Assembly (NCBI RefSeq): GCF_900496995.4
Contig: NC_044009.1
Coordinates: 10,014,001 to 10,078,000, forward strand
Source: Aquila chrysaetos chrysaetos
Taxonomy: Eukaryota > Chordata > Aves > Accipitriformes > Accipitridae
Length of the DNA stretch: 64,000 nucleotides
Direction of reading: 5' to 3'
Positions within the stretch are counted from its first letter, which is position 1. Each line of letters starts with the position of its first letter. This document shows positions 28,201 to 35,455 of this stretch, in pieces. The position numbers and the translations under genes are program-made. The notes under the pieces are model-generated. The model was not told where the DNA came from and did no database searches. It worked only from the letters and a program-made list of their open reading frames with translations.

Positions 28201-31200
28201 AACTCCCAGACCAAGACAGATATAGTTTGTTGTAGACAGAGAGTTGCCTTGTGGCTTCTGAGGCTTGTGAAAGCATTAGCCAACCACTTCTGAAGCAAGC
28301 TGAACTCCTAAAAAAAATTGTTCAAAACTACATTTTGCCTATTTTTATTACAAGACAGAAAGAAAGAGAAAGCGTTACATGACTGTCTAATACACAGCTG
28401 ATATAAAAATAAAAATCTTGCTTGTGAGCTGAAGCAAGAAAGCAACTGCTTAATTCAGGCAGACCAGTACATCTATTAGCAGACGTCTAGTAATCTCACA
28501 CTATATCACAAGCTATGTTTCTGTGTTTATTGACACGACCACCTTTAGCACGTCACCAGTACAAACATACTGAAATACATCAGGCATAAACAGAGTCACA
28601 TTTTAAACAAATTTGTCAGAGAACATAACACCTATGGCTGGCTTTACAATGGCTACTAAGAGCATGCTGGAACAAATTATATTTTTTCAGAAAACATTAA
28701 GCACATTTGAGCCTGCAAAGTGATACAAAACCAAACTAATGCTGTGCATTATACAATCCTGGCAGTTTTGCTCATCTACTACACCTCTCAATCTGGATTT
28801 GCCATTTCATGGAGTCACAGCCACATAACCAGAAGTTTGCCCAAAGAGAAGTTCATGGCAGTGAAAGGTGAAAGACCTCAATTTAGCAGGCTAACAGCAG
28901 ACAGCTCCTTGACAATACCAGCTGTCCAGTCCATATAACAGAGAAGTTCTTTCCAGTTATTTACATCACTTTGTAAGAGAGTTAATTATTACAAGTGACA
29001 ATACATCAGTTTACTTCTCAATGGTAGCTAGTTGACAGTGCCAGAGAGGCAATACCCAATTAAGTAAAACAGTCACCTGGAATACTTGTTATCGGCAGAT
29101 GGAGTGAAGTGAAACACAAGAAATACTAACATTTACCTCTGTCTCTGTTGTTGTCTCTAGTAGGTTGGTGTCTTCAGCCTTATGCTGTAGTAGGTTGGTC
29201 TCTTCAGCCTTACTCTCTATACCCTTACCAACATCTTGGGCCGCTAGTGCATACTCTTCCTTCGGAACGTCATGCGTGTGGACAGACGAGCCCTTCCTCT
29301 TCGCCGTCTTTTTCTGCGACTGCGTGATGTCACTTTTTGTTTTTCGTTGTCTGAAGTAAGCAAACTGTGCAGAAAAGATTGGAAGAGGTAGAGGGAGAGG
29401 TAAGTGAGAAAAAGGTAACAGGACCACAAGATTAACACACTCATGGGTATTGAAGATCCTATCTTGATAAAATATATACATCTGCAGAAAAACTGCTTTA
29501 TCTTCCTACTTTCTACACATTCAGAACATACTGGATAACTGTGCAATTAAGCAAAAAATCTCACACCAATACTAAAGACTCATTTCAATACAAGAATCAA
29601 ATTTTACTCAGTGAAACTGTGTGTCAATGACAATCCAGAATTACAGCAAGACAGATTAGAAAAAGAACAAGTTGTTAATATATAGAATCATTAGGAAAAA
29701 ATAATAATTGAGCAGTCTTTCTACAAGACCAGCAAAAACAGTAACCCCCTACAAATGTATCTAAACAGATCTTTGCCAGTGTAAGCTTTAAGATTAAAAT
29801 TAACGGAAGTGAATCCTCATGCTCCTTCCTTGCCACCCCCTTAAGAGAATACAGCAAAACTTCCTAGCCAGAAAGCAGCCTACAGTACATAAATAGAAAA
29901 TCAATTAAGCCAGGTCATTTTAATTTCTTCTGTTGAAGAATCAGATGCTCTACTTTATCAGACTATCACAGCTCTACAAAGCACCAGGGACTTGGTAAAG
30001 AATGTCACTGACAATTTATTACCCAACTTTCCTTAGCACCTTAAACTGCTTAAAAAGGATTATCCTATTTTGAACTCTAGTATTGTGTTTAGGCAGCATT
30101 TCCAAGTAACATCTCCCTCACAACATAAATCCAGACATCCATCTCATAAGGAAAAAGCTTTCTCCAAGGTTACAAACATAGGTTATCAAGTGCACTATTA
30201 ATATATCCTTGTGACAAAATAAAACAGACAGTCAAATGATCGTGGGATGTAAACATAATTGGCAAGATCTACCTGCAATACATACAATAATCCACTGCTT
30301 GACAGCTTGGTTTTCCTGTAAAACAGCCACCTTGCAGAAAAGTCTTGTCCGTTTCTTTTCATTCAACATTTGAAATGGATTTAATTCAGTCCTTTCTCCT
30401 TACACCCATTACAGCAACTTCTACCTGACAGCTTAGCTACTCAACAGATACATGGTTACACACCTGCTACACTGAGCAGCCTGTTTAAAAGGTGTATTTG
30501 AAGACAGACATCAGTTTCTCACCAGCAGTTCAGATGTTTATGTACAAATAGCTTAATTTTAAGATTACGTTCTGTAGTTTCCATAGTTATTAATACTGAA
30601 TGCAGATTAAACAAAGATTGCCAGGTGCCCTGTTGCCTTTTATAATACGCAAGATGAACAGATCAGTAAATAAAGCTGTAGTGAAACACAAATACTATTC
30701 TCTGAAATCAAGTGTTAACTCTAGCACTTACTGATGGCAATGTATGTCAAAACCAGCCCTAATTAACCTGATAACATGGGGAAAAGGGATAGGAGGAATC
30801 CTGCAGAAAAATGGAGAGTCGAGAAAGCTGCTGAAGCAGGAAAAAAGGGAAAACAGGAGTAAAACAATCAGAAAACATAAGAAATGAAAGGCAGAGAGTG
30901 GCCATCATAGAGAACAGTTAATGATTTCATGAATGGAGATCAAGTATTTGACGTCAAAATACCAAGACTTGCCATGACTGAACATCTAAATGAGTATGGA
31001 TTTTTAAATGCACAGCTCAAAGAAAACAAAACTTATTTTGTCCCATTCATAAGCATTAAACATGAAATCATAATATGTATCATGCAAAAATATCCAACTA
31101 CTCCATAATTTTATGGAACTATTGGACTTGTTGGTCCATGAAAGTATCTGGAGTCAAACACACTCCAGATGTATGGAATCACTGGATGGGGAAAAGCCCT

Positions 31201-34200
31201 ATTTAGGGCAATATCAGGTTTCCAAAGCCTTTAATCAGCTACATAAATTTAAGTGTCATTATAAGCATATCATCAGATATGCAGACAGTCATCCAACATG
31301 AAGTAGTGTATGTGTGAATATAAAGAAAGCACATAACACTGACTCTCCCCATCCCAGTGAGATCATGCCCCTTTTGAAGGAGCTCAGTTTGCTTTCTAGC
31401 AGCACATGCAAAGGCAAAAGCTTCACTTTTAGCCAAGATGTAGCACGCCACAACACCAACAGCGCTGTCCACCATAGCATCCAAGGCAGCTCTCCGTAAC
31501 TGAAGAGCACTCGGCCTTCCTGCAGGTACCAATATACTGCAACTTCAACTCACCATGACCAGTCACTTAATAAGAGGCAACCGCAAGGCACTCTGAATTG
31601 GTATGGCCAGCACCACATGACATCCCAGAACTAGAACAAGCCTGCTAGGTTTTGTGTCCGGTGGTCCCCGTGTCATTCCCGTCCCAATTAACTGCTGTGC
31701 TGACATCCTTCCACCACATTATTGCAAGCTGACTGACACGAGCAGCATGGGCCAGCAGACAGGGCAACTACAGCACAGGCAGCACTGTTCGGCTCTCTCC
31801 AGCCTACCTCACACATAATTTACTCATTGACTTACTGCTTTACATGCGTCAGAACCAACAGAAACTGGTTGTTCAAATAAACCTTAGTCCACCTCTTAGA
31901 TACAGTAAACATAAGCAACAAGTACTCTTAGACAAAACCCAGAAATATTTTCTAGAGCTTGCTCAAACTGATGAGGCAGGAAAACTTCCTAGAAAACACA
32001 CACTCCTTTTTGAGCTCCTACCATGTAAAATGCAAGAACGGCAAAAACTTCATACACATGAGGTATGGCATATATAGGTCTGTAACTAGAGGCACAGTTG
32101 GCCAACGTGCATACTAGCTAACGTGAGGTGGAAAAACACAAGGAGAAAAAAGCAGCACTGAATACTTGGGGTTTGTTCTGTTTCTCAATTACTACCTTGG
32201 CAATCAGTATTACATTTATTAAAAATGGAAATCTGAAGTACCTGATACAGTCAGTACTTAGCTGCCAAATCATGACAATTTCCAATTAATACAACAGTTG
32301 GAATCATTATTATTATTATTATTATTTGGTGATAACTTAAATGCATTTCCATAATGGAGTTTTTATTGCTATATGAAAAAGAATAATGCAAGTACTGGTT
32401 TAAAGAGGAAAACATTCACATTATATTCCTTTCCCAAGTCGTTATTTAGCAGACTAAATTCTAAGGATGCCAAAGCCAAAAAAAAATTTTTTTTTTTTTT
32501 TTTGGAGGAGGGTGAGGCAGAAAACCCCACAGCAGCTCACATCTCCAGATCGAAGCATTATCAGACTGCAGTTAGCATGACTGCATAGGTTGCTACAAGT
32601 CAGGTTGCTACAACAGAGGCCTGCAACACACAACTAGCCTCGCAATCCTGTCCCCTGCTCTCGTAAGCACTCTCACAGTGATGCGGTGAGATGATTCAGG
32701 AAGCTGATCTGGATGAACACTGAACACTGCTGTATTGGTCGGAGATGGGATGACCTTAAGCTGCTGTAGGCCTGCACCACAGGAAGGAAATACTATACCT
32801 GTTCACGGTCATTTCTCCCTTTCAAAACTGCCTTTGTATTCATGAGGAAGGCAGCACAAAGAAAGCAAGAAAAAAAGAAAAGGAAAAGAACAAAAAGGAG
32901 AGACATGTCCCTACTGCTCTATTAAATAAGAGCCTTTCAAAACACAAGCTACCCAAAAGAAGTTTCTGAGGCAAGTTACAGTCCTGCAGCTCACCTACTC
33001 AGCAGCATGACCACATCCTACTATGGGCTTAAGAACATGCAAAGGACTATGCCAAGTAACTGGAATAAATGCACCTTTGGTGTAATTAGCCCAATATGCA
33101 TCTGTTCCGTAAGTTAGCTCCGCAACTTCAGGTATATAAGTAAAGATACAGAAACAGGGCAAGCATGCAGGCATACATGGTAGAAATTGGGCGTGAGCAT
33201 ACTAATGAATGTGCAGCTCACGTGTTTGCCTTCCAAACCCTAACATACTATGTTTGCGTTTAATAAGCCCTGATGGATATTGCTTCCATTCATTTCTTTG
33301 GGCTTTTTTTTTTTGAAAATTGTCTGGTGCCCACAATCTGCTAGCTAAGTAATGGATCTCTGTGACATTTTAATAAGCAGAGAAAGCACTACATCTATCT
33401 CTGCCTTTCTAAACCCTTCCTCTCCTCTCAGTATAACCAGGTATGTGATACCACGCAATAGCAACATTGATGGGGCTGCTAACAATTTTTTTTTAAATGG
33501 TAAGATGAGAGATATTTAGCACATAGTTTAAAAAAAAAATAAATGCAACATTGGCTCTGCACACATAAGTTGAAACATAATGCAAGTCCCTACTTTTTTT
33601 TTTTTCCGATGGCAAACAACAGCTGTACAACAGGTGGGAACTAATAACTTATTCAAGGCAAGTCTATCACATTTTTCTAACTATAAACAGATACTGCACT
33701 TAGAGAAGGGTTACAAAAGAAATGTTAACATAAGTCTTGCCACAGCTAATGTAACTTTTCAACCTGAAGAACTCCTGTTCTCAAAATTTCCTGTCTCTGT
33801 ATTAATCCAAAAACTAATCATGTAATCATTCTCCAACAGGGGATTGCGTCCACACAGCACATAACAAGGCTGCGAGGGCAAGCTGATGGGGAGCTGCTGA
33901 GAGGGAGCAGGGAGAGTGGCAACCATGGCAGCATCTGGGTAGGACAGGGCAGGGATGGAGGAGCTGAACTGCCCACCATCAAGCTGCTTCAGCACAGCTC
34001 CAGACACAACCCTGCTCCCCTCCCAGTAACACTCTCTTTAATTGCCTTCTGCACAGCGCTGGGAGGAGGGAGCTGAAACAGAAACACAGAAGACTGCTGA
34101 AAAGATCTGAAGCAGACAGCACAGCTCCAAGCGACCTCCAACCCCACTAGCAAGATTTCCAGACAGGTCCTCTGCAGAAAGGGCCATGTCCCTACACCTG

Positions 34201-35455
34201 TGGGAGAATCACTAGGAGCGATATCAGGGGTGAAGAGGCTGTAGCACATCATGAAAAGATCTGATCTGTCCAGACCTCCCAACACCCTGTGCAGCTTCAG
34301 CTATCCTCTTGTAGCTACAGTCCCCCATTCCAGTCCTACCGGGATGGTGAGAACAGGGAAACGCTGTAGCTGCAGGGTGGCAAGCCTTACTCAGGAATGG
34401 ATTCCCAGAAGGGAAATATGACAATAACAGCTCAAAAACCAGCCAAAATGCTAAGTTGAAAGAAAAGTAATCAGGCATTTCTAACCAGCTTCTTGATCAT
34501 CATTACCAAAACAAAGCAGAAGTTTTTAATCTAAGAGGGTTACATATACATATCAAGTGCTAATTACATCATTGCAGACAATAATTACTAAGAGAATGTC
34601 ACCTTTGTACATCAGTTGTGTCATATGAGCTCTCTACACCGTCCCACCAAACTACACCTAGCTGAAGGCATGTAACTGCTCAAAGCATGTGAAGTGTTCA
34701 CTAACAGCATGACTGGAAACAAACTAAATCAACCCAGTTCTCCAACAACCCACCTGCAGATGCAAGGGCAAGCGGACTAGTCATTGAAGTATAAAACACG
34801 CACCACCTATTCTTGGGGATTCTCACCTGGAAATACAGTATTTCCACAAATAACTGAGTGGAATCCTAGGTAAAAATGGGACAATCAGGGAGAAAACAAA
34901 ACAAAAAGACCCCAGAACCTGGGGGAAAATATATGCACTGCTTTAAGCTGCTCCCTGCTCACTGAAGATAATGTTTATATACCTCTGCAGTAATTCGGGA
35001 AGTCTCCTGGGCAACCTCCTTTCAGGGAGCACCACTAGGCACATTTATTTCTGGCACAGCCACGCTGCCCAGGTAGACACCTCTCACCTCCAGACACAGC
35101 TCCGAGCTGGCAGCAACGCTTCAGCACTGCCGCCGCCCGGACCCCCGGGCCCGGGCTTCGGGGGCGGCACCGACCCCACCACGCTACGAGGGAAAAACCG
35201 CCGGCGCCCCGCCGACGGGGAGAGAGCCGGGGCGGGCAGAGGCGATGCCGCGGGCGGCTCCGGGAGCCAACCCCCCCCCGCCAGGCCCCCCTCCGGCTCG
35301 GTACCCGGCCACGGGCTCCGCAGGGCGCCAGGCCAGGCCGGGACGGGCGCGGCTCCCCCGGTCCCCCCCCCCCCCCCCAAGCCGGGACCCCTTCTCCTCA
35401 CCTTGGCCCTGCCGGCCTCCAGTTTCCGCCTCCGCGCCTCCTCCTCCGCGTCCAT
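803..35455 (-). CDS. PCNT: pericentrin, 5' part of the gene (20 coding exons; continues past window start)
   Basis: Pericentrin is a very large coiled-coil scaffold of the pericentriolar material that anchors gamma-tubulin complexes and other centrosome proteins. Twenty exons with GT–AG borders join in phase to 6,195 nt (2,065 codons) without a stop. The start MDAEEEARRRKLEAGRAK (35402–35455) and the following FRQRKTK (exon 2) match the pericentrin/AKAP9 N-terminal signature. Exon 10 (LELEALRLSL...MHTSQLELTQ), exon 14 (LWSQLDS), exon 15 (ELEQLRLYFEKKLR), exon 19 (FELREAEMNQLQDHQAAKIL) and exon 20 follow human PCNT closely and in order, which separates it from AKAP9. The head-to-head neighbour C21orf58 agrees with the human locus. 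The C-terminal PACT domain that targets centrosomes is not in the window. Exons 3–9 form an AKAP9-like block that I do not recall from human PCNT. Exon borders were chosen by splice consensus plus phase and not from transcripts. Confidence 0.95.
1515..2100 (+). mobile_element. ERVL-type solo LTR with 5-bp target duplication, in PCNT intron 19
   Basis: A 576-bp unit runs from TGTCCTGGTTTCAGCTGG (1520) to GGTTAAACCACGACA (ending 2095). It has TG...CA ends and is flanked by GTTTC on both sides (1515–1519 and 2096–2100). No internal retroviral sequence remains. An ATTAAA-like poly(A) signal lies in the right part (about 1967). The ends are those of a common avian class III (ERVL) LTR as I remember it. 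It lies antisense to PCNT. The flawless target duplication fits recombination between the two LTRs of one provirus. Confidence 0.85.
3264..3739 (-). CDS. PCNT: PCNT exon 19, residues 1715–1873
   Basis: 476 nt, phase 0 in and phase 2 out; acceptor TTTACAG, donor CAA|GTAAGT. VKYKIAEDHMNKLREA, then AEEKLSLLRIELQNKAEYEK and FELREAEMNQLQDHQAAKIL, follow human PCNT closely. The intron after it holds the ERVL-type solo LTR at 1520–2095. Confidence 0.94.
5697..5935 (-). CDS. PCNT: PCNT exon 18, residues 1635–1714
   Basis: 239 nt, phase 1 in and phase 0 out; acceptor CCTTTCAG, donor GAG|GTAATT. The coil includes LEEEHKAKLSLLHSEKEHIA, parallel to the human LETEHKVQLSLLQTE segment. Confidence 0.91.
7403..7619 (-). 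CDS. PCNT: PCNT exon 17, residues 1563–1635
   Basis: 217 nt, phase 0 in and phase 1 out; acceptor TATGTAG, donor AAAG|GTAAGA. It encodes a continuous coil (KEKHRHELDSLRSSLALQYK) that parallels the ELEESHRHQLEALE region of human PCNT. Confidence 0.9.
8656..8743 (-). CDS. PCNT: PCNT exon 16, residues 1533–1562
   Basis: 88 nt, phase 2 in and phase 0 out; acceptor TTCTCAG, donor CAG|GTAGGA. It encodes SSSVAVFEENAEKESRDALG and a Gln-rich end. A second AG twelve bases inside would give a four-residue shorter, in-frame form. Confidence 0.82.
9018..9282 (-). CDS. PCNT: PCNT exon 15, residues 1445–1533
   Basis: 265 nt, phase 1 in and phase 2 out; acceptor CATTCTAG, donor CAG|GTGATC. ELKEQLLARASRVEEIERLK and then ELEQLRLYFEKKLRVAEENY match human PCNT strongly. 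Confidence 0.94.
9283..12485 (-). other. PCNT intron 14, no further exon recognised
   Basis: About 3.2 kb, AT-rich, with several A or T runs (for example 11592–11610). No coil-encoding frame with splice sites, no LTR and no structural RNA was recognised. Confidence 0.5.
12486..12597 (-). CDS. PCNT: PCNT exon 14, residues 1408–1445
   Basis: 112 nt, phase 0 in and phase 1 out; acceptor TCCCATAG, donor AGTG|GTATGT. The sequence SQEEIRQLWSQLDSTRANRQ is nearly the human PCNT sequence. A donor two bases earlier would break the frame into exon 15. Confidence 0.92.
13113..13249 (-). CDS. PCNT: PCNT exon 13, residues 1362–1407
   Basis: 137 nt, phase 1 in and phase 0 out; acceptor AATTTTAG, donor GAG|GTAGAT. 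It encodes a coil beginning IKCIELEKQHQVAIIKLQEQ, comparable to the human segment with HHQAAIEKL. Confidence 0.88.
14786..14960 (-). CDS. PCNT: PCNT exon 12, residues 1304–1362
   Basis: 175 nt, phase 0 in and phase 1 out; acceptor CTCTTAG, donor AAA|GTAAGT. TLKRDWELESD followed by SEKHQAEMVELQKTL matches the human PCNT order (LKEDWESEKD then SAKHQSEMEDLQ). Confidence 0.9.
15144..15202 (-). CDS. PCNT: PCNT exon 11, residues 1284–1303
   Basis: 59 nt, phase 1 in and phase 0 out; acceptor TTCACAG, donor GAG|GTACAA. It encodes VDQRKKIELEMEETHTQALE and restores the frame opened by exon 10. Confidence 0.82.
16866..17121 (-). CDS. PCNT: PCNT exon 10, residues 1199–1284
   Basis: 256 nt, entering in phase 0 and leaving in phase 1; acceptor CATTACAG, donor CTAG|GTATTA. 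The peptide LELEALRLSLNNMHTSQLEL continues with ELREMLNDKRSQEVAILQSR. It is among the most diagnostic matches to human PCNT, where the same segment lies near residue 260. Confidence 0.93.
18150..18326 (-). CDS. PCNT: PCNT exon 9, residues 1140–1198
   Basis: 177 nt, phase 0 at both ends, acceptor CTCTGCAG, donor CAG|GTAAAA. The coil (ELITKHEEEMEKLRAEL) leads directly into the human-like part of the protein in exon 10. Confidence 0.87.
18552..18644 (-). CDS. PCNT: PCNT exon 8, residues 1109–1139
   Basis: 93 nt, phase 0 at both ends, acceptor TGTTTTCAG, donor AAG|GTAAAT. It encodes a highly charged coil (KDKVEKQQKLEEEKKEQIAL). Confidence 0.86.
18730..21231 (-). CDS. PCNT: PCNT exon 7, giant coiled-coil exon, residues 275–1108
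   Basis: A single 2,502-nt open exon (834 codons), phase 0 at both ends, with donor GAG|GTAGGA. It holds two long coiled-coil blocks, roughly residues 280–570 and 740–1108, separated by an acidic, Ser/Glu-rich, low-heptad linker (about 570–740, for example GLFSGVEGILAKYLIS). The first block (RAELEKCHRREIAEAKQAYV and the following NGIIIDLNNSL) resembles the AKAP9 N-terminal half. This exon has no counterpart in human PCNT as I remember it; there a short repeat-rich segment stands in its place. Confidence 0.93.
22546..22710 (-). CDS. PCNT: PCNT exon 6, residues 220–274
   Basis: 165 nt, phase 0 at both ends, acceptor TTCAG, donor AAG|GTAAAA. It encodes a Gln-rich coiled coil (QQQMSLFQNHLREQNQHLEM). 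Continuity with exons 5 and 7 holds without a stop. Confidence 0.87.
22711..24360 (-). other. PCNT intron 5, no recognised element
   Basis: About 1.65 kb of AT-rich sequence with a T-rich, G-interrupted low-complexity stretch at 23502–23562. Nothing else could be assigned. Confidence 0.45.
24361..24504 (-). CDS. PCNT: PCNT exon 5, residues 172–219
   Basis: 144 nt, phase 0 at both ends, acceptor ATGTAG, donor CAG|GTGTGC. The coiled-coil peptide (REQNEVIRKLTSCLQQ and onward) is close to the AKAP9 segment that follows its first coil. The 47-bp A tract at 25192–25238 lies in the intron just upstream. Confidence 0.87.
25192..25238 (+). repeat. 47-bp uninterrupted poly(A) tract
   Basis: Forty-seven consecutive A on the plus strand, in the intron between PCNT exons 4 and 5. 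On the PCNT coding strand it is poly(T). No target-site duplication or upstream retrocopy was recognised, so it reads as a mononucleotide microsatellite; its length may be unreliable in an assembly. Confidence 0.95.
25487..25533. repeat. AT-rich TA-repeat and A-run microsatellite
   Basis: Alternating TA dinucleotides, an A run and a second TA stretch in the intron between PCNT exons 4 and 5. It could form a hairpin, but no function is indicated. Confidence 0.6.
25974..26153 (-). CDS. PCNT: PCNT exon 4, residues 112–171
   Basis: 180 nt, phase 0 at both ends, acceptor TATGAAG, donor CAG|GTATGT. It encodes a coiled coil with the segment RIADLENRLLEKQEAVKRL, which resembles the first coiled coil of AKAP9. 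I see no equivalent in human PCNT as I remember it. The alternative acceptor four bases further in would break the frame. Confidence 0.85.
27105..27155 (-). CDS. PCNT: PCNT exon 3, residues 95–111
   Basis: A 51-nt micro-exon: acceptor TTACCAG, peptide GSADLSNWDVLNDHAAE, donor GAA|GTAAGT. It is phase 0 on both sides. The call depends on good splice sites and reading-frame continuity; the peptide itself is too short for recognition. Confidence 0.75.
29137..29364 (-). CDS. PCNT: PCNT exon 2, residues 19–94
   Basis: Acceptor CTGCACAG then FAYFRQRKTK, followed by a Lys/Arg-rich stretch (KKTAKRKG) and an acidic tail; donor GAG|GTAAAT. It is 228 nt, phase 0 at both ends. The basic segment is the conserved pericentrin/AKAP9 N-terminal signature. 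Near its 3' end an imperfect 30-bp tandem duplication (29159–29218) encodes two ten-residue copies of the type KAEETNLLQH. Intron 1, before it, is about 6.0 kb. Confidence 0.92.
29159..29218 (-). repeat. 30-bp tandem duplication inside PCNT exon 2
   Basis: Two adjacent imperfect 30-bp copies (29159–29188 and 29189–29218), each starting AGTAGGTTGG on the plus strand. They encode two ten-residue units, KAEETNLLQH and KAEDTNLLET, so the frame is kept. Confidence 0.85.
32306..32326 (+). repeat. (ATT)n microsatellite
   Basis: Seven ATT units in PCNT intron 1. Confidence 0.85.
35363..35378 (+). repeat. C16 run (G16 on the PCNT coding strand) just after the exon 1 donor
   Basis: Sixteen consecutive C on the plus strand. 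On the PCNT transcript it is a G run starting about 22 nt downstream of the exon 1 splice donor. Confidence 0.9.
35402..35455 (-). CDS. PCNT: PCNT exon 1 (coding part), residues 1–18
   Basis: ATG at 35455–35453 opens 18 codons rich in Glu and Arg and ending in Lys, followed by the donor GTGAGG (35401 downwards). The peptide matches the start of pericentrin and AKAP9, with the same spacing to the LEAG motif. It lies inside the CpG island. Intron 1 begins with a run of 16 G on the coding strand at 35363–35378, about 25–40 nt after the donor. The 5' untranslated part was not delimited. Confidence 0.9.

Larger units (their letters stand above)
29365..35401 (-). other. PCNT intron 1
   Basis: About 6 kb between exons 2 and 1. 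It contains an (ATT)n microsatellite at 32306–32326 and a few homopolymer runs. No exon, LTR or RNA gene was recognised. Its right end (from about 35080) belongs to the CpG island. Confidence 0.5.

Noticed and set aside
18676..35455. Minus-strand gene as AKAP9 rather than PCNT
   Set aside because: The N-terminal block resembles AKAP9, but exons 10–20 follow PCNT segment by segment, and the neighbour C21orf58 is the known partner of PCNT.
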